A stretch of 64,000 nucleotides of DNA from Callorhinus ursinus (GCF_003265705.1 NW_020312902.1:9382500-9446499); one strand, 5' to 3'; shown: positions 10,589 through 21,035, numbered from the stretch's first letter. Program-made: numbers and translations. Notes: generated by a model not told the origin, from the sequence alone.

Positions 10589-11369
10589 GATAATTTTGTT
10601 TTTAAAAAATACTGTTAAGAGAATGAAAAGATAAGCAATAGCTGGAAGAAATTATTTGCAAAACACATGTCTGATAAAGAATTTGTATCCAGAACATATA
10701 AGGAAAGCTCAAAACTCAATAATAAGAAAAAAAAACCAATTCAATACAAGATTGGATCTTCAAAGATGCCAAATAAGTACACAAAGATGATCATTATCAT
10801 TACTCAGTGAGATATCCTTGCATATCTATTAGAATTACTAAAATTACAAAGTATGATCATATCAATTATTGGTGAGGCTATGGGGGAAGCAGAACTCTCA
10901 TACACTGATGTTGGGAATGTGAAATGCTATAACCACTTTGGCAAATAGTCTGGCTATTTCTCAAAAAGTTAAGTATATCCCTACCATACCAAGAAAAAAG
11001 AGAGCATATGTCTATATAAAGATTTGTAGAAGAAAGTTTATAGTAGCTTTGTTTGTAATAGCATAAAACAGGAAACAACTTGAGTGTCCCTCAATAGGTG
11101 AATATATAAGTAATTTGTGGTATATCCATACAGTGGAATACTATTCATCAATTAAAATGACTTAACTATTAATACATGCAACAACATGAACAAATCTCAA
11201 AATAATTGTGGGGAGAAAATTTAAAAAAAATTATTCTTGGTGGGGTGTTTTAGTCAGCTACTGGCCAAAGACTAGAAGAGTAAATAGAAATGATAGCTAG
11301 ACCAGAGAGGTACATGTAAATGTGAAAACTAAAACATAAGTAAGAACTTTTACTACAACACCCTTGTAA

Positions 11370-11980
11370 AGGGAAAAGATTAGAAGCAACAGAAATACCC
11401 CGCAATTGGAACTGCAAAACCATACAATGAAGCCACTGGAGAGGCTGAGGTAGCTTTTTGTGTTTTTGTATGGAATGACCTCTAAGATGCTGATTAAGTG
11501 ACAGAAGCAAGGCACAGAACAGTGTGTACACAATGCAACCTGTTGATAAGCAATCTGTTGGATAAGAAAATCAACAGCATATATATTTATTTCATACAAA
11601 CTATATCTGGAAGGATAACCAACAAAAATGTGCTTATAACTGAGATGTCTGCAGGGAAGAACACTGTAACTTGGGACCAGGAGTAGGAGGCTAACTCTTT
11701 ATTAGACAGTTTCTTTTATTTTTAAGATTTTATTTATTTATTTGACAGAGACATAGCAAGAGAGGGAGCACAAGCAGGGGGAGTGGGAGAGGGAGAAGCA
11801 GGCTTCCCATGGAGCAAGGAACCGGATGCAGGGCTCGATCCCAGGACCCTGAGATCATGACCCGAGCCGAAGGCAGATGCTTTGACAACTGAGCCACCCA
11901 GGCGCCCCTTTACTAGACAGTTTCTTATACTTTTTGAATTCTGCTATGCATGTATTAATTTTTAAATTAAATTAAATGAC
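11370..11980 (+). mobile_element. Old L1M/HAL1-type 3' end, interrupted by a SINE
   Basis: Decayed L1: AAGCAACAGAAATACCCCGC, ATACAATGAAGCCACTGGAG and TGATTAAGTGACAGAAGCAAGG are followed by 3' UTR segments (ACAGTGTGTACACAATGCAA; CTATATCTGGAAGGATAACC; TATACTTTTTGAATTCTG). The CAN-SINE at 11716-11908 splits it. It may be part of the same array as 9880-11225, but the repeated ORF2-end motif suggests a separate element. Confidence 0.65.
11716..11908 (-). mobile_element. CAN-SINE, full length
   Basis: Typical reverse-oriented body: ACAGAGACATAGCAAGAGAG, AGCAGGCTTCCCATGGAGCA, GATCCCAGGACCCTGAGATC and head GAGCCACCCAGGCGCCCC. TSDs of 18 bp lie at 11698-11715 and 11909-11926 with one mismatch (TTTATTAGACAGTTTCTT versus TTTACTAG...). 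Confidence 0.95.
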
Positions 11981-11984
11981 AGTT

Positions 11985-12172
11985 ATTAAGTTTATTGTGC
12001 AGTTAGGTGAAATTCACATAACCTAAAATTAACAGTTTTAAAGTGTACAATTTGGTGACATTTAGGATGTTTGCAGTGTTGTGTGGCAATCACTTCTACC
12101 TAGTTCCTAAACATTTCATCCCCTTCAAAGGACAACTTGTATTCATTATGCAGTCATGCCCCATTAATAATT
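11985..12172 (-). mobile_element. Old L1 (L1ME-like) 3' UTR remnant
   Basis: GTGAAATTCACATAACCTAA, AACAGTTTTAAAGTGTACAA and GTTGTGTGGCAATCACTTCT occur in the order of an antisense L1M-type 3' end. The sequence may resume briefly after the SINE at 12404. Confidence 0.6.
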
Positions 12173-12180
12173 AGTTTTTA

Positions 12181-12403
12181 TTTTTATTTTATTTTTTATT
12201 TTTTATTTTTTTTAAAGATTTTATTTATTTATTTGAGAGACAGCGAGAATGAGAGAGAAAGCACATGAGATGGGGGGAGGGTCAGAGGGAGAAGCAGACT
12301 CCCCGCTGAGCAGGGAGCCCGATGCGGGACTCGATCCCGGGACTCCAGGATCATGACCTGAGCCGAAGGCAGTCGCTTAACCAACTGAGCCACCCAGGCG
12401 CCC
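12181..12403 (-). mobile_element. CAN-SINE, full length
   Basis: A long T-rich tail (12181-12215) is followed by AAAGATTTTATTTATTTATT, AGCAGACTCCCCGCTGAGCA, GATGCGGGACTCGATCCCGG and head GAGCCACCCAGGCGCCC. TSDs AATAATTAGTTTTTA (12166-12180) and AATAACTAGTTTTTA (12404-12418) differ at one base. Confidence 0.95.
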
Positions 12404-12439
12404 AATAACTAGTTTTTAAAGAAAAACAAAACCAAACCC

Positions 12440-12700
12440 TGACCACGGCTTGCAGAGCTATCCGCCATATGCACCACCACCCCTGCTGCCACACTCCCAC
12501 TTCCTAGGTCGAGTCACAAAGGTCTCCTTTCTGTGCTCCTTGAATTTGCTGTATCTTTTTCTCTCCCCATTATCTTTTCACATGCTTCTCTCTCTGCTTC
12601 TAACACCAAGCTCCCTACTTTTCGCCTATCAAACTACTAATCCTTTTGAAGTTTCCCTGAATGCCCAGGCCAGGTTTCTATCCAGGTTTGCTGTCCAGAC
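12440..12700 (+). mobile_element. L2 LINE remnant (sense)
   Basis: Pyrimidine-rich L2-like sequence: CTTGCAGAGCTATCCGCCAT, CTGCTGCCACACTCCCACTT, then CTCCTTGAATTTGCTGTATC and TCACATGCTTCTCTCTCTGC, resembling the sense L2 3' part. The 97-codon frame at 12450-12743 comes from this repeat. Confidence 0.5.
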
Positions 12701-14160
12701 CAGGAAGTTCTCCCATAGTTACAGATGTCATGAAGCTAGTTAATGATGCCATTGGGATTCAGACCTAGAAAGACTGATGCTGAAGCTTATGCTTTTAGTA
12801 ACCCAGCTCTGCTGGCCACTCACTGGCACATCTAATTATATTCAATTCACATGTGATAGTGCAAAGTTAATTTTTCATAAACACAAACCTTAATTCTCAA
12901 ATACATGCAGTCTGAGTGCTGGGATATATGATGTGTGTCCTCTTTGGCTTCCTGCATAAAGCTCTAGGGCCTATGACGAAACAAGATACATGTAAGGTAA
13001 ATTATTTTGAGCATAAATGAACATTTAGGGAGTTAGAGTAAGTGGAAGCCAACCAGCTAGTCCTGCAGTGAACTGGTGGCCAAAGGTGAGAAGACAGCCC
13101 TGACTATAATTCCTGTTTCTGAGCTCTACACCATTATCTGCCTTTAATGAATCACGTGTGAAATTGGAGAGGTTTTAAGGGGAAGCCACACACAGACTTT
13201 GAAACAGCCCTGAAGGACTTTTAATGCGTGCCCCATATTTTAATGCATGAGAAAACACTATAGAAAACTGCACAAAAGAGGTCAAACTTGCATTCCCTGA
13301 TGGGCAGTTCCTTTGGGATCGAGGTCCTTAGCAAACTATTTTGGATCTTTTCCTGAGTAATTGGTCACTGGTCACCCATGTTTAGACATCTGAATTGCAC
13401 TCCGGGGTTCTATAAGCCGTCAGTGGGGAATGGGTCTGGGTTCATTGGCATGAAAGCCATTCTCTTCATTGTGCATGTAATTACCTATGAAAGTGATGCT
13501 AGGGATTTTGCACCCTTTTGAGAAGTGGACAGCACAGCTATATGTCCTATAAAACTAGCTGCCATGGGGCAGTAAGAGGAGAAATAAATCTTCCATCTTG
13601 ATCACAGCCTGTACAACTGAAGCTGGGGATATAGATAGCTCTGAGAAAATGGAATCTTGTAGTCTTTGACAGTGTAATTATTACCCACTGTCAACTTATA
13701 TGGTATTTTCACACAAAAAAATCACTCGTTACACTTCATGCAGATACTAATTTTGTCATCAAATATCACTTAGGAGAACATTAACAATTTAGGAACTTTT
13801 ATATTAAAATTGGCTAAAGTGACTGTTTCAACAAATGCACAAGACACCATAACCATAAAGCCTTCTCATTCTGAGAATTCTGTATGATTGCTTCAATCCC
13901 AATGTAGAATGTTGGAGAGAACAAGGGGATTCAACTAACAAGGCAGTGTCTGGGATTTGGAAGCCAGGGAGACAACAGCAGAACTGGAAATGGTTTGCAA
14001 GGGTTCTGTGACTTTTTTCTTAAAGAGAATTAGCAATAGTTTTAACTTTTAGTTTATGTCTTTTTAAAACTTAAATAAAAAAATCTCATTTTTGTGAAGA
14101 CTTTAATATTTGGTCAATGTTCACTGGTAAGGGAAAATGTATTTTTGATGTTATGTGGTG
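12701..14160. other. Unique sequence; repeat-free core at about 13010-13720
   Basis: No repeat family recognised over about 1.4 kb. The core is of balanced composition, with few mononucleotide runs and ATTA-containing motifs, as often seen in conserved non-coding elements. Conservation cannot be judged from one sequence. Confidence 0.35.
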
Positions 14161-14164
14161 ATGG

Positions 14165-14375
14165 CAACAACTAACATTTTTACTGAGTGTTCACTAAGAA
14201 TCAGGCACTGTCCTGTGTGCTTTATACCTCCTGCCTAGTTAAATTCCCATAACTACCAAATGAGACAAGCAATATTATTATCCCTATTTTACAGATGTGA
14301 AAACTGATACATAGGTTAACCAAGTTAAATAACTTGATTAAAGTTGCACAGCTAACCAAACATATGACTATTATG
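14165..14375 (-). mobile_element. MIR SINE remnant
   Basis: Antisense MIR, nearly full: TTACTGAGTGTTCACTAAGA, TCAGGCACTGTCCTGTGTGC, CAATATTATTATCCCTATTT, TACAGATGTGAAAACTGATAC and AAAGTTGCACAGCTAACC. Confidence 0.85.
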
Positions 14376-14439
14376 ACCACTGCATTTTGCCACTTCCTAT
14401 TTGTAGCAACCAGTTACTATTTGCCCTTGAATATCATGT

Positions 14440-14550
14440 TGGTATTTTTTCACAACAAATGAGGTAGAGCTTATCATTTTATAGATAATGCAACGGAGGC
14501 TTATAGAAATCAAACAACTTGTCCATAGTTACCCCTGTTAGTGTCACCTA
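14440..14550 (-). mobile_element. MIR fragment
   Basis: A second antisense MIR-like piece: AAATGAGGTAGAGCTTATCA, TTTATAGATAATGCAACGGAGG and CAAACAACTTGTCCATAGTT. Confidence 0.5.
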
Positions 14551-15059
14551 ATTTTCAACCTAGTAAAGGAATCCAAATCTCAGTGTAGTAGAGAGTGTTT
14601 AGTTTTGTTCATTTCTCTGGATATGAAATGTTTGTTCTTGTCTCCAAGGACACTACATTTCCAAATCACCTCAGCATACACAAGGCCTATGCACATAGAA
14701 CGATTTTTTTGGACCCTGGTAGAGAGTTTTCTAGTCTTTAGGATTAAAGGCATATATTTGGTACAAAAGAGACCTTGTCTCTATTTTGGTTTATCTCCAC
14801 AATGAAAAAAACCTCATGCCCTGAATCTAATTGCATAGAATTGATGTGTGAAGTGCAATTTTTTATGTGCTTCATCTTCAAGTTCTTCTTCAAGAGTTTA
14901 AATCTTTGTTCCAATAAGAAGATAAAAATAAATTTTGGTGTTAGATTGCTTATGTTAATGCCTTATCTTGATCACTGTAGAATTGGAAATTTTGCTTCCA
15001 GCAGAGATGTCTATAAGAAAGATTTGGTTGTATTTTTCGAGTGTATTTACAGCAATAAT

Positions 15060-15250
15060 AATATACTTGGCTTTCACTTTTTAGCACTTTATGTAAATAT
15101 CTTAATTAACCCTCACTGTACTCAAGGTATAGATATTGCATCCATTTTAATAAGGCACAGAAAGTGAGAAGCGGTCGGGAGGTCCATATGGTTAGAAATA
15201 TAATTCCCAAAGGTTACATAGTTAGTAAGGGACAGAACCACTGACACCAT
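15060..15250 (-). mobile_element. MIR SINE remnant
   Basis: Antisense MIR: TAGCACTTTATGTAAATATC, TTAACCCTCACTGTACTCAA, ATAAGGCACAGAAAGTGAGA and AGGTTACATAGTTAGTAAGG. It accounts for part of the 130-codon open frame at 14775-15167, which is therefore not a gene. Confidence 0.65.
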
Positions 15251-15348
15251 AGGTACTGCTTACTGGGCATAGCAATTACATCATTAAAATGAAAATGACA
15301 TGAAATGCTAGAAGTAGAAGCAGTGGGTAGAAGTTTAAGGAGTTTCTT

Positions 15349-15437
15349 CACAAACAATGAATCATGGAACACTACATCAAAAACTAATGATGTAATGTAT
15401 GGTGATTAACATAACAATAAAAAATTAAAAAAAAAGA
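15349..15437 (+). mobile_element. Very short (about 90 bp) L1 3'-end insertion
   Basis: Only the last 3' UTR segment of L1 (ACAAACAATGAATCATGGAA to ATAACAATAAAAAATT) plus an A-rich tail. TSDs of 14 bp, TTAAGGAGTTTCTT (15335-15348) and TTAAGGGGTTTCTT (15438-15451), differ at one base. An extreme 5' truncation. Confidence 0.9.
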
Positions 15438-15503
15438 TTAAGGGGTTTCTTGCTGTCATATGAGGAGATGATAAAATTAAAAATAAGGTGTGTGAGTGTG
15501 AGT

Positions 15504-15615
15504 GGGTGTGTGTGTGTGTGTGTGTGTGTGTAGAGAGAAAGAGAGAGAGAGACAGGGAGAGGAAAAAGGAGAGAGAGAGAGAAAAAGAAGAGAAGAGAAG
15601 AGAAAAGAGAAAAGA
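15504..15615 (+). repeat. Composite microsatellite: (GT)n then purine-rich GA tract
   Basis: About 13 GT units (15505-15530) are followed directly by about 80 bp of nearly pure purine (GAGA, GGAGA, GAAAA, GAAGA units). Short open frames on both strands here are repeat artefacts. Confidence 0.9.
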
Positions 15616-16560
15616 TGGAGAATCTCTCTGGCTTGGAAAGAAAAAATGCTGAGAGAGGACATGAGCTCTGACAAAGGAGAACTTTTAAAAGTATAAAATG
15701 TTGTTTGCCATATGAAATGACATGCGATTTAAATCAAAATGTTGTTTGCCATAATGGAAAACCATGTGAAGCTTCCCTCCATCATTTACCAGCTGTGAAC
15801 TTGGATTGGACAAGTTGTCTAATAGGGATGGTAATTCTGTCCCCCTAGTGTCACTGTTGGATGCTAATGAGAAAATGTGGATAAGACCCTCAGAAACCTT
15901 TGATACATCTCTTATAATGTTATGTTGTTCCAAGTAAAAAAAAAAAAAGTCGGGAGGGCAGAGTAGTGGTTGTCAAATATTTAAATGCACTAATGTGGGA
16001 GAGGAATTAAATGTTCTTTTTGATTACTGGTGAATAGAAACAAATTTTGACTTAATGACAAACCTGGTTTCAATGAAGACTGACTAGAAGGGGATAGTTT
16101 TCCTTCAGAATGTGTGAGTTTTCTGTGATTGGAGAGATTCAAATGCTTGTGGTCACTTCGATAATATAAAGGAGATTTGAGTGTTAGATCAGCACAAATT
16201 CAGGTAAACTATAAAGTTACTTATAATCTTTAGGGTCTATGGTAATAACAAAAGTTAATACCAGGAGAAAGTGAACTTCTCTACTGATTTGCCTATCTCT
16301 AGGCCAAGGACTACCTTCTTTAAGTCAAATTTGTAACAAATAAAAGAAAATCTCATTTTATATAACAAATGGTTTGCTGAAGGAATTATGTCTTATGATA
16401 CATGTTTTTGGAAGGCCTCTGAGGTCACTTATAAAATGTGTCACCTTCAGATATGATACAAGTGAAAAATATGGATTACTCTAAAACATGTCAACAAAAG
16501 TTTGGAAAATGTTATATTGGAATTGCATGTTTATTTGCATGTCTACCTATCTAAGGCAGG
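15616..16560. other. Unique non-coding sequence
   Basis: No repeat or gene recognised, apart from a 13-A run near 15938. AT-rich. Confidence 0.4.
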
Positions 16561-16564
16561 TGTG

Positions 16565-16725
16565 TCTATAAACTCTTTCTGTAAAGGGCCAGAGAGTAAA
16601 TATTTTAGGCTTTGTGGGTGGTTTCTGTGTCAACTGCACAGTTTTGCTGTTGCAGCTCTAAGGCATCCATAGACAATATGAAAATGAATAAGCATGGTTA
16701 TCGTCCAATAAAATTTTAAGACAGT
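16565..16725 (+). mobile_element. hAT-type DNA transposon remnant (same family as 2021)
   Basis: CTCTTTCTGTAAAGGGCCAG, GTAAATATTTTAGGCTTTGTGG, TTTTGCTGTTGCAGCTCTAA, CATCCATAGACAATATGAAA and CCAATAAAATTTTAAGACAG follow the same order as at 2021-2200. The plus orientation matches as well. Confidence 0.65.
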
Positions 16726-16779
16726 GGCCTAAAGGCAGTAGTTTGGTAGTCTTAGCTCTAGAGTGTTTAGCTCTATGAG

Positions 16780-17240
16780 GGCAGTCTTCTGTCAGGTTTC
16801 TCAGTTGCAAGCAATAGTAATCACCTGTGCATAATTTGAGCAGAAAATGGATTTATTAAAGCATATTTTGGCAATTTGAAGACTCTCTAAGAGGTTAGAG
16901 AACCAGGATTAAATGCCACAGACAAGAAAAATCACTACAGTCATGCTTCATAACAGATCCCATGAAGATGCCTCTCCTCCCAGGCACCTAAAGGTGTTTC
17001 CAGAACAGGAACCATCACTGTCCCTGGATACTGGGAGGTACTATCTCTTTTACTATTCTCATCAGTCTCACCAGAATAGAACTGGTGATCGCCCTGTTTC
17101 ATTGCCTCATCAGCTGTGCAATCCAAGGTCAGTGTAGATGACTCTGATTGGCAGAACCAAGTCAAATGCTTGCATCTTAGCTGCAATGAAGGCTGGGGAT
17201 ACAAGTATCCAGCATTTTCATCTTACGTGTTTGATGCCTG
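16780..17240. mobile_element. Ancient interspersed repeat, family not named
   Basis: GAGCAGAAAATGGATTTATT, TTGGCAATTTGAAGACTCTC and a late segment (TCTGATTGGCAGAACCAAGTC ... GCTGCAATGAAGGCTGGGGA) resemble a dispersed old mammalian element that I cannot name. The two short open frames here (74 and 87 codons) show no domain. Confidence 0.35.
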
Positions 17241-17550
17241 AAATGGAGAATTCCCTAAACACAAGAAGGAGGTTTAGTTTCTGAGTAGTAAAATAGATCT
17301 GTAGATACCCACTATTGCAAACAGTGCTGAGTTTCTTCACATTTGTTTCTGCAGTGCCTAGCATGTTGTCCAGTCTATAAGAGATTGACAGGAATAATAT
17401 ACTTAATAAACAAGAAATAGGAAGTGGAAGAACTACTAAGACAGGCTTGTCTTGTAAAGGTGATACCACGATAATTATTTTCTTCCCACACTCTATGTCA
17501 GAGAGCAATGTATAGTCAGAAGGCAATGTCCCCACCTTGATGAGAAGACA
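17241..17550. other. Unique non-coding sequence
   Basis: Nothing recognised. The 105-codon minus-strand frame at 17218-17535 has no domain and reads as chance. Confidence 0.4.
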
Positions 17551-17554
17551 ATGG

Positions 17555-17715
17555 CCTTCTCATTCATTCATTAATTCACTCATTAATTGACTATTTGTGA
17601 ATGTTCCTCTGTGCCAGGCAACATGATAGGTGGAAGAGAAAATGATGAGCAAAAACAGAGGTAAGGCCTGCCCTGATGGGGTTCCTCATCTAGGTGAGGA
17701 GAAAGACATTAGTAA
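17555..17715 (-). mobile_element. L2 LINE 3' end
   Basis: Clear antisense L2 end: CATTCATTCATTAATTCACTC, GTGAATGTTCCTCTGTGCCAGGC, GAGAAAATGATGAGCAAAAAC and CCTGCCCTGATGGGGTTCCTC. The TGAATGAA-type terminal repeat is visible. Confidence 0.75.
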
Positions 17716-17754
17716 AAGAGGAGATAATGTAAAATTCCAAGTTACTTAGCTGCT

Positions 17755-17938
17755 ACGAATAGTATCCAGAATATATAAAGAACTTTTACAACTTGACAAC
17801 AAAAATATAAACTACCCAATAAAAAAAAATGAACAAAGGACTTAGACACTTCTCCAAAAAGGATATACAAATGGCCATATGCATATGAAAAGATGCTTAA
17901 TGTCATTAGGCATTAAGTAAATCAAAAAACTCCCAACA
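17755..17938 (+). mobile_element. Old L1M ORF2 fragment (5' side of nest)
   Basis: TATCCAGAATATATAAAGAA, CTTTTACAACTTGACAACAA, GACACTTCTCCAAAAAGGAT and ATACAAATGGCCATATGCATA match the late ORF2 region of an old L1. An L1M-type 3' UTR after the younger L1 (20738-21035) may be the rest of the same element. Confidence 0.75.
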
Positions 17939-18031
17939 GGGGCACCTGGCTGACTCTTGATCTCAGTGTTGTGAGTCTGAGCCCCATGTTGGTTGTAGAG
18001 ATTACTTAAAAATAAAATCTTAAAAAAAAAA
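17939..18031 (+). mobile_element. CAN-SINE, short old type with head deletion
   Basis: Starts GGGGCACCTGGCTGACTCTTG, continues GTTGTGAGTCTGAGCCCCAT (B-box-like) and GTAGAGATTACTTAAAAATA, and ends in an A-run (18022-18031). Compared with the complete copy at 37135, about 20 bp of the head (GGCTCAGTCGGTAGAGCATG-like, containing the A box) are missing, so the internal promoter is broken. Confidence 0.8.
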
Positions 18032-19787
18032 TCCAAACACACAAAAGAAACAACCCCAACAAACAAAAGTCCAGGACCAGATGGCTTCATAGGTGAATTC
18101 TACCAAATAAAGAGTTAATATCTCTTCTTTTCAAAGTATTCCAAAAAGTAGAAGAGGAAAGAAAGCTTCCCAAAATCATTCTATGAAGCCAGCATTACCT
18201 TGATACCAAAATCAGATAAAGACACTACCAAAAGAAAGAACTATAGGCCAATATCTCTGATGAACATAGATGCAAAAATCCTCAACAAAAATTAGCAAAC
18301 CAAATCAACAATACATGAGAAAAGTCATTCATCACAATCAAGTGGGATTTATTTCTGGGATGCAAAGGTGGTTCAATATTCACAATTCAATCAATGTGAT
18401 GATACATCAGTGAGGGAAAGGATAAAAACCATATGATTTCAATAAATGCAGAAGAAGCATTTGACAAATTACAATATTCATTCATGATAAAACCTTCAAC
18501 AAAGTAGGTTTTGAGGGAACATACCTCATCATAATAAAAGCTATTATGAAAAACCCACAGCTAACATCATACTCAATGGTGAGAAACTGAGAACTTTTCC
18601 CCTAAGATCAGGAACAAGACAAGGATGTCCATTTTCACCTCTTTTATTCATCATAGTACCAGAAGTTCTAGTCACAGCAGTCAGACAACAAAAAGAAATA
18701 AAAGGCATCCAAATTCGTAAGGAAGAAGTCAAACTTTTACTATTTGCAGATGACATACTATGTATAGAAACCACCAAAAAACTACTAGAACTGGTAATTG
18801 AATTCAGTAAGATCTGAAGATACAAAATTAATGTACAGAAGTCTGCACAATTCTCTACCCTAATAATGAAGCAGCAGAAAGAGAAATTAAGAAAATAGTC
18901 CCATTTACAATTGCACCAAAAATAATAAAATACCTAGGAATAAACTTAACCAAGGAGGTGAAAGACCAGTACTCTCAAAACTATAAAACACTGATGAAAG
19001 AAATTGAAAACAACACAAAGAAATGGAAAGATTTTCAATGTGCGTGAATTGGGAGAACAAATACTGTTAAAATGCCCATGCTAACCAAAACAATCTACAG
19101 ATTTAATTCAATCTCTATCAGAATACCAAAAGCATTTTTCACTGAACAAATAGTCCTAAAATTTGTATGGAACCACAAAAGACCCTGAATAGCCAAAGCA
19201 ATGTTGAAAAAGAAGAACAAAACTTGAGGTATCACAATCCCAGATTTCAAAATAAATTACAAAGTTGTATTGATCAAAACAGTATGGTACTGGCACAAAA
19301 ACTAGATACATAGATCAATGGAACAGAATAGAAAACCCAGAAATAAACCCACAACTCTATGGTCAATTCATCTTCAACAAAACAGGAAAGAATATCCAAT
19401 GAGAAAAAGACAGTCTCTTTAATAAATGGTGTTGGGAAAACTGGACAGCAACATGCAAAAGAAACTGGACCACTTTATTGCACCATAAATTTAAAATGGT
19501 TTAAAGACCTAAATGTGAGACCTGCAACTATAAAAAACTTAGCGGAGAGCACAGGCAGTAACCTCTTTGACATCAACCATAGAAACTTCTTTCTACATAT
19601 GTCTCCTGAGGCAAGAGAAACAAAAGCAAAAATAATCTACTGGGACTATATCAAAATAAAAACTTCTGCACAGCAAAGGAAACAATCAATAAAACCAAAA
19701 GACATGCTACTGAATGGGAGAAGACATTTGCAAATGACCTATCTGAAAAGGGTTAGGATCCAAAATATATAAAGAATTATAAAATTC

Positions 19788-19823
19788 TTTTGGGTGTTGA
19801 ATTATAAAATTCAACACCCAAAA
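19788..19823. repeat. Perfect 16-bp inverted repeat, 4-base loop, inside L1
   Basis: Arms TTTTGGGTGTTGAATT (19788-19803) and AATTCAACACCCAAAA (19808-19823) around ATAA. The right arm is the expected L1 sequence (coding for an N-T-Q region). The left arm is an extra inverted copy. GAATTATAAAATTC also occurs twice as a direct repeat (19775-19788 and 19799-19812). Confidence 0.9.
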
Positions 19824-20298
19824 AACAATTAAAAATGGGCAGAAGACATGAACAGACATTCTCGAAAAAAGACATACAGATCGCCAAAAAAGACATGAGA
19901 AGATGTTCATCATCACTTACCATCAGGGAAATGCAAATCAAAACTACAATGAGGTATCACTTTACGCCTGTCAGAATGGCTAAAATCAACAACACAAGAA
20001 ACGACAGGTATTGACAAGGATGTAGAGGAAAAGGAACTCTCACGCACCGTTGGTGGGAATGCAAACTGGTACAGATACTGTGGAAAACCCTATAGAGCTT
20101 CCTCAAAAAGTTAAATATATAACTATGCTATGTAGGATCCAGAACTCGCACTATTGGGTATTTAGGTATTTACTCAAAGAATACGAAAACACAAATTCAA
20201 AGAGATACATGCACTCTTATGTTTATAGCAGCATTATTTACAATATACAAGATATGGAAGGAGCCTATGTCCATTGATTGATGAATGGATAAAGAGGT

Positions 20299-20357
20299 CA
20301 TATTATATATACACATATGTATATATATGTATATAATATATATGTGTGTATATATAT
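20299..20357 (+). repeat. AT/TG-rich simple repeat within L1
   Basis: Imperfect (TA)n with TATG and TGTG interruptions. It replaces the short TATATATATAC tract that normally sits at this place in the L1 ORF2 end. Confidence 0.8.
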
Positions 20358-20737
20358 GAAATGGAATATTATTCTGTCATAAAAAAGAATGAAATCTTGC
20401 CATTTGCAATGACATGGATGGGGCTAGAGAGTATAATGCTAAGTGAAATAAATCAGTCAGAGAAAGACAAATGCCATATGATTTTACTTATATGTAGAAT
20501 TCAAGAAACAAATGAACAGGGGAAAAAAAAAAGACAAACCAAGAATCAGACTCTTAACTTTAGAGAACCAACTAATGGTTACCAGAGTGGCGGTGGATGG
20601 AGGAACGGTGAAAAAGGTGAAGAGGACACTTGTTGTGATGAACACTGAGGAGTGTACAGAATTGCTGATTCACTATATTGTACATCTGAAACTAATATAA
20701 CACTGTATGTTAATTATACTGGAATTAAAATTTTGAC

Positions 20738-21035
20738 AAAGTCACGTATTGCATGATTCCATTTATGTGTGGTATCCAGAATAGATGAGATGAATCCATG
20801 GGGGACAGAAAGCAGTTTGGTGGTTTCCAGCAGCTAGGAGGAGGAGGGAATGGGAATTAAGTATGGGGTTTAACGAGTATCAGGTTTTTGGAGTAATGAA
20901 GTTGTTTTAGAATCTGATGTAGGTGGTGGTTGCACAGTACTGTGAATGTCCTAATGACACTGAATTGTACACTTTAAAAGGGTTACGTTATGTTATGTGA
21001 ATTTTACCTCGATAAAAAGCAAAGAAAACAAAAAA
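20738..21035 (+). mobile_element. Old L1M 3' UTR (3' side of nest)
   Basis: GTATTGCATGATTCCATTTA, AGAAAGCAGTTTGGTGGTTT, a GGAGGAGGGAATGGGAATTA segment, GGTGGTTGCACAGTACTGTG, CACTGAATTGTACACTTTAA and TTTTACCTCGATAAAAAGC occur in consensus order. It probably belongs with 17755-17938. Confidence 0.8.

Larger units (their letters stand above)
9880..11225 (+). mobile_element. Old L1 (L1M-type) ORF2 3' fragment, interrupted
   Basis: Decayed C-terminal part of L1 ORF2. Recognisable segments in order: GGAATTATTGGATGTCCATATGC; TTACCTTGGCATAGTGAAAG; AAATTATTTGCAAAACACAT; TCCAGAACATATAAGGAAAG; GTGGTATATCCATACAGTGG; and ATACATGCAACAACATGAAC near the end. Frames are destroyed by stops and indels. It is split by the L1 tails at 10116-10309 and the CAN-SINE at 10374-10588, so it is older than both. 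Confidence 0.8.
18064..20735 (+). mobile_element. L1 LINE, 5'-truncated, 2.7 kb, broken ORF2 and 3' end
   Basis: Carries the ORF2 region for the reverse transcriptase and everything downstream. ORF2 nicks target DNA and copies L1 RNA. Visible: entry motif coding GPDGF (about 18073), the catalytic FADD at 18743-18754, a conserved RT/thumb region around 18900-19250, the frame 19359-19772, the C-terminal Cys-rich area near 20030, and a 3' UTR ending near ACTGTATGTTAATTATACTG. ORF1, the 5' UTR and the endonuclease part are absent. Many stops and frameshifts (for example TGA at about 18817) make it inactive. No TSD was found. The ORF2 frame also contains a palindromic insertion at 19788-19823. Confidence 0.92.

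Noticed and set aside
12450..12743. 97-codon frame beginning with a Pro/Leu-rich stretch
   Set aside because: Lies in a pyrimidine-rich L2 remnant.
14775..15167. 130-codon open frame (plus)
   Set aside because: Its second half is an antisense MIR and the rest is AT-rich, low-complexity coding (Phe/Ile/Lys-rich). No domain; chance opening.
15477..15696. Overlapping open frames on both strands
   Set aside because: Produced by the GT/GA microsatellite.
19359..19772. 137-codon open frame, the longest in the window
   Set aside because: It is a decayed piece of L1 ORF2, not a host gene, and stops lie on both sides.
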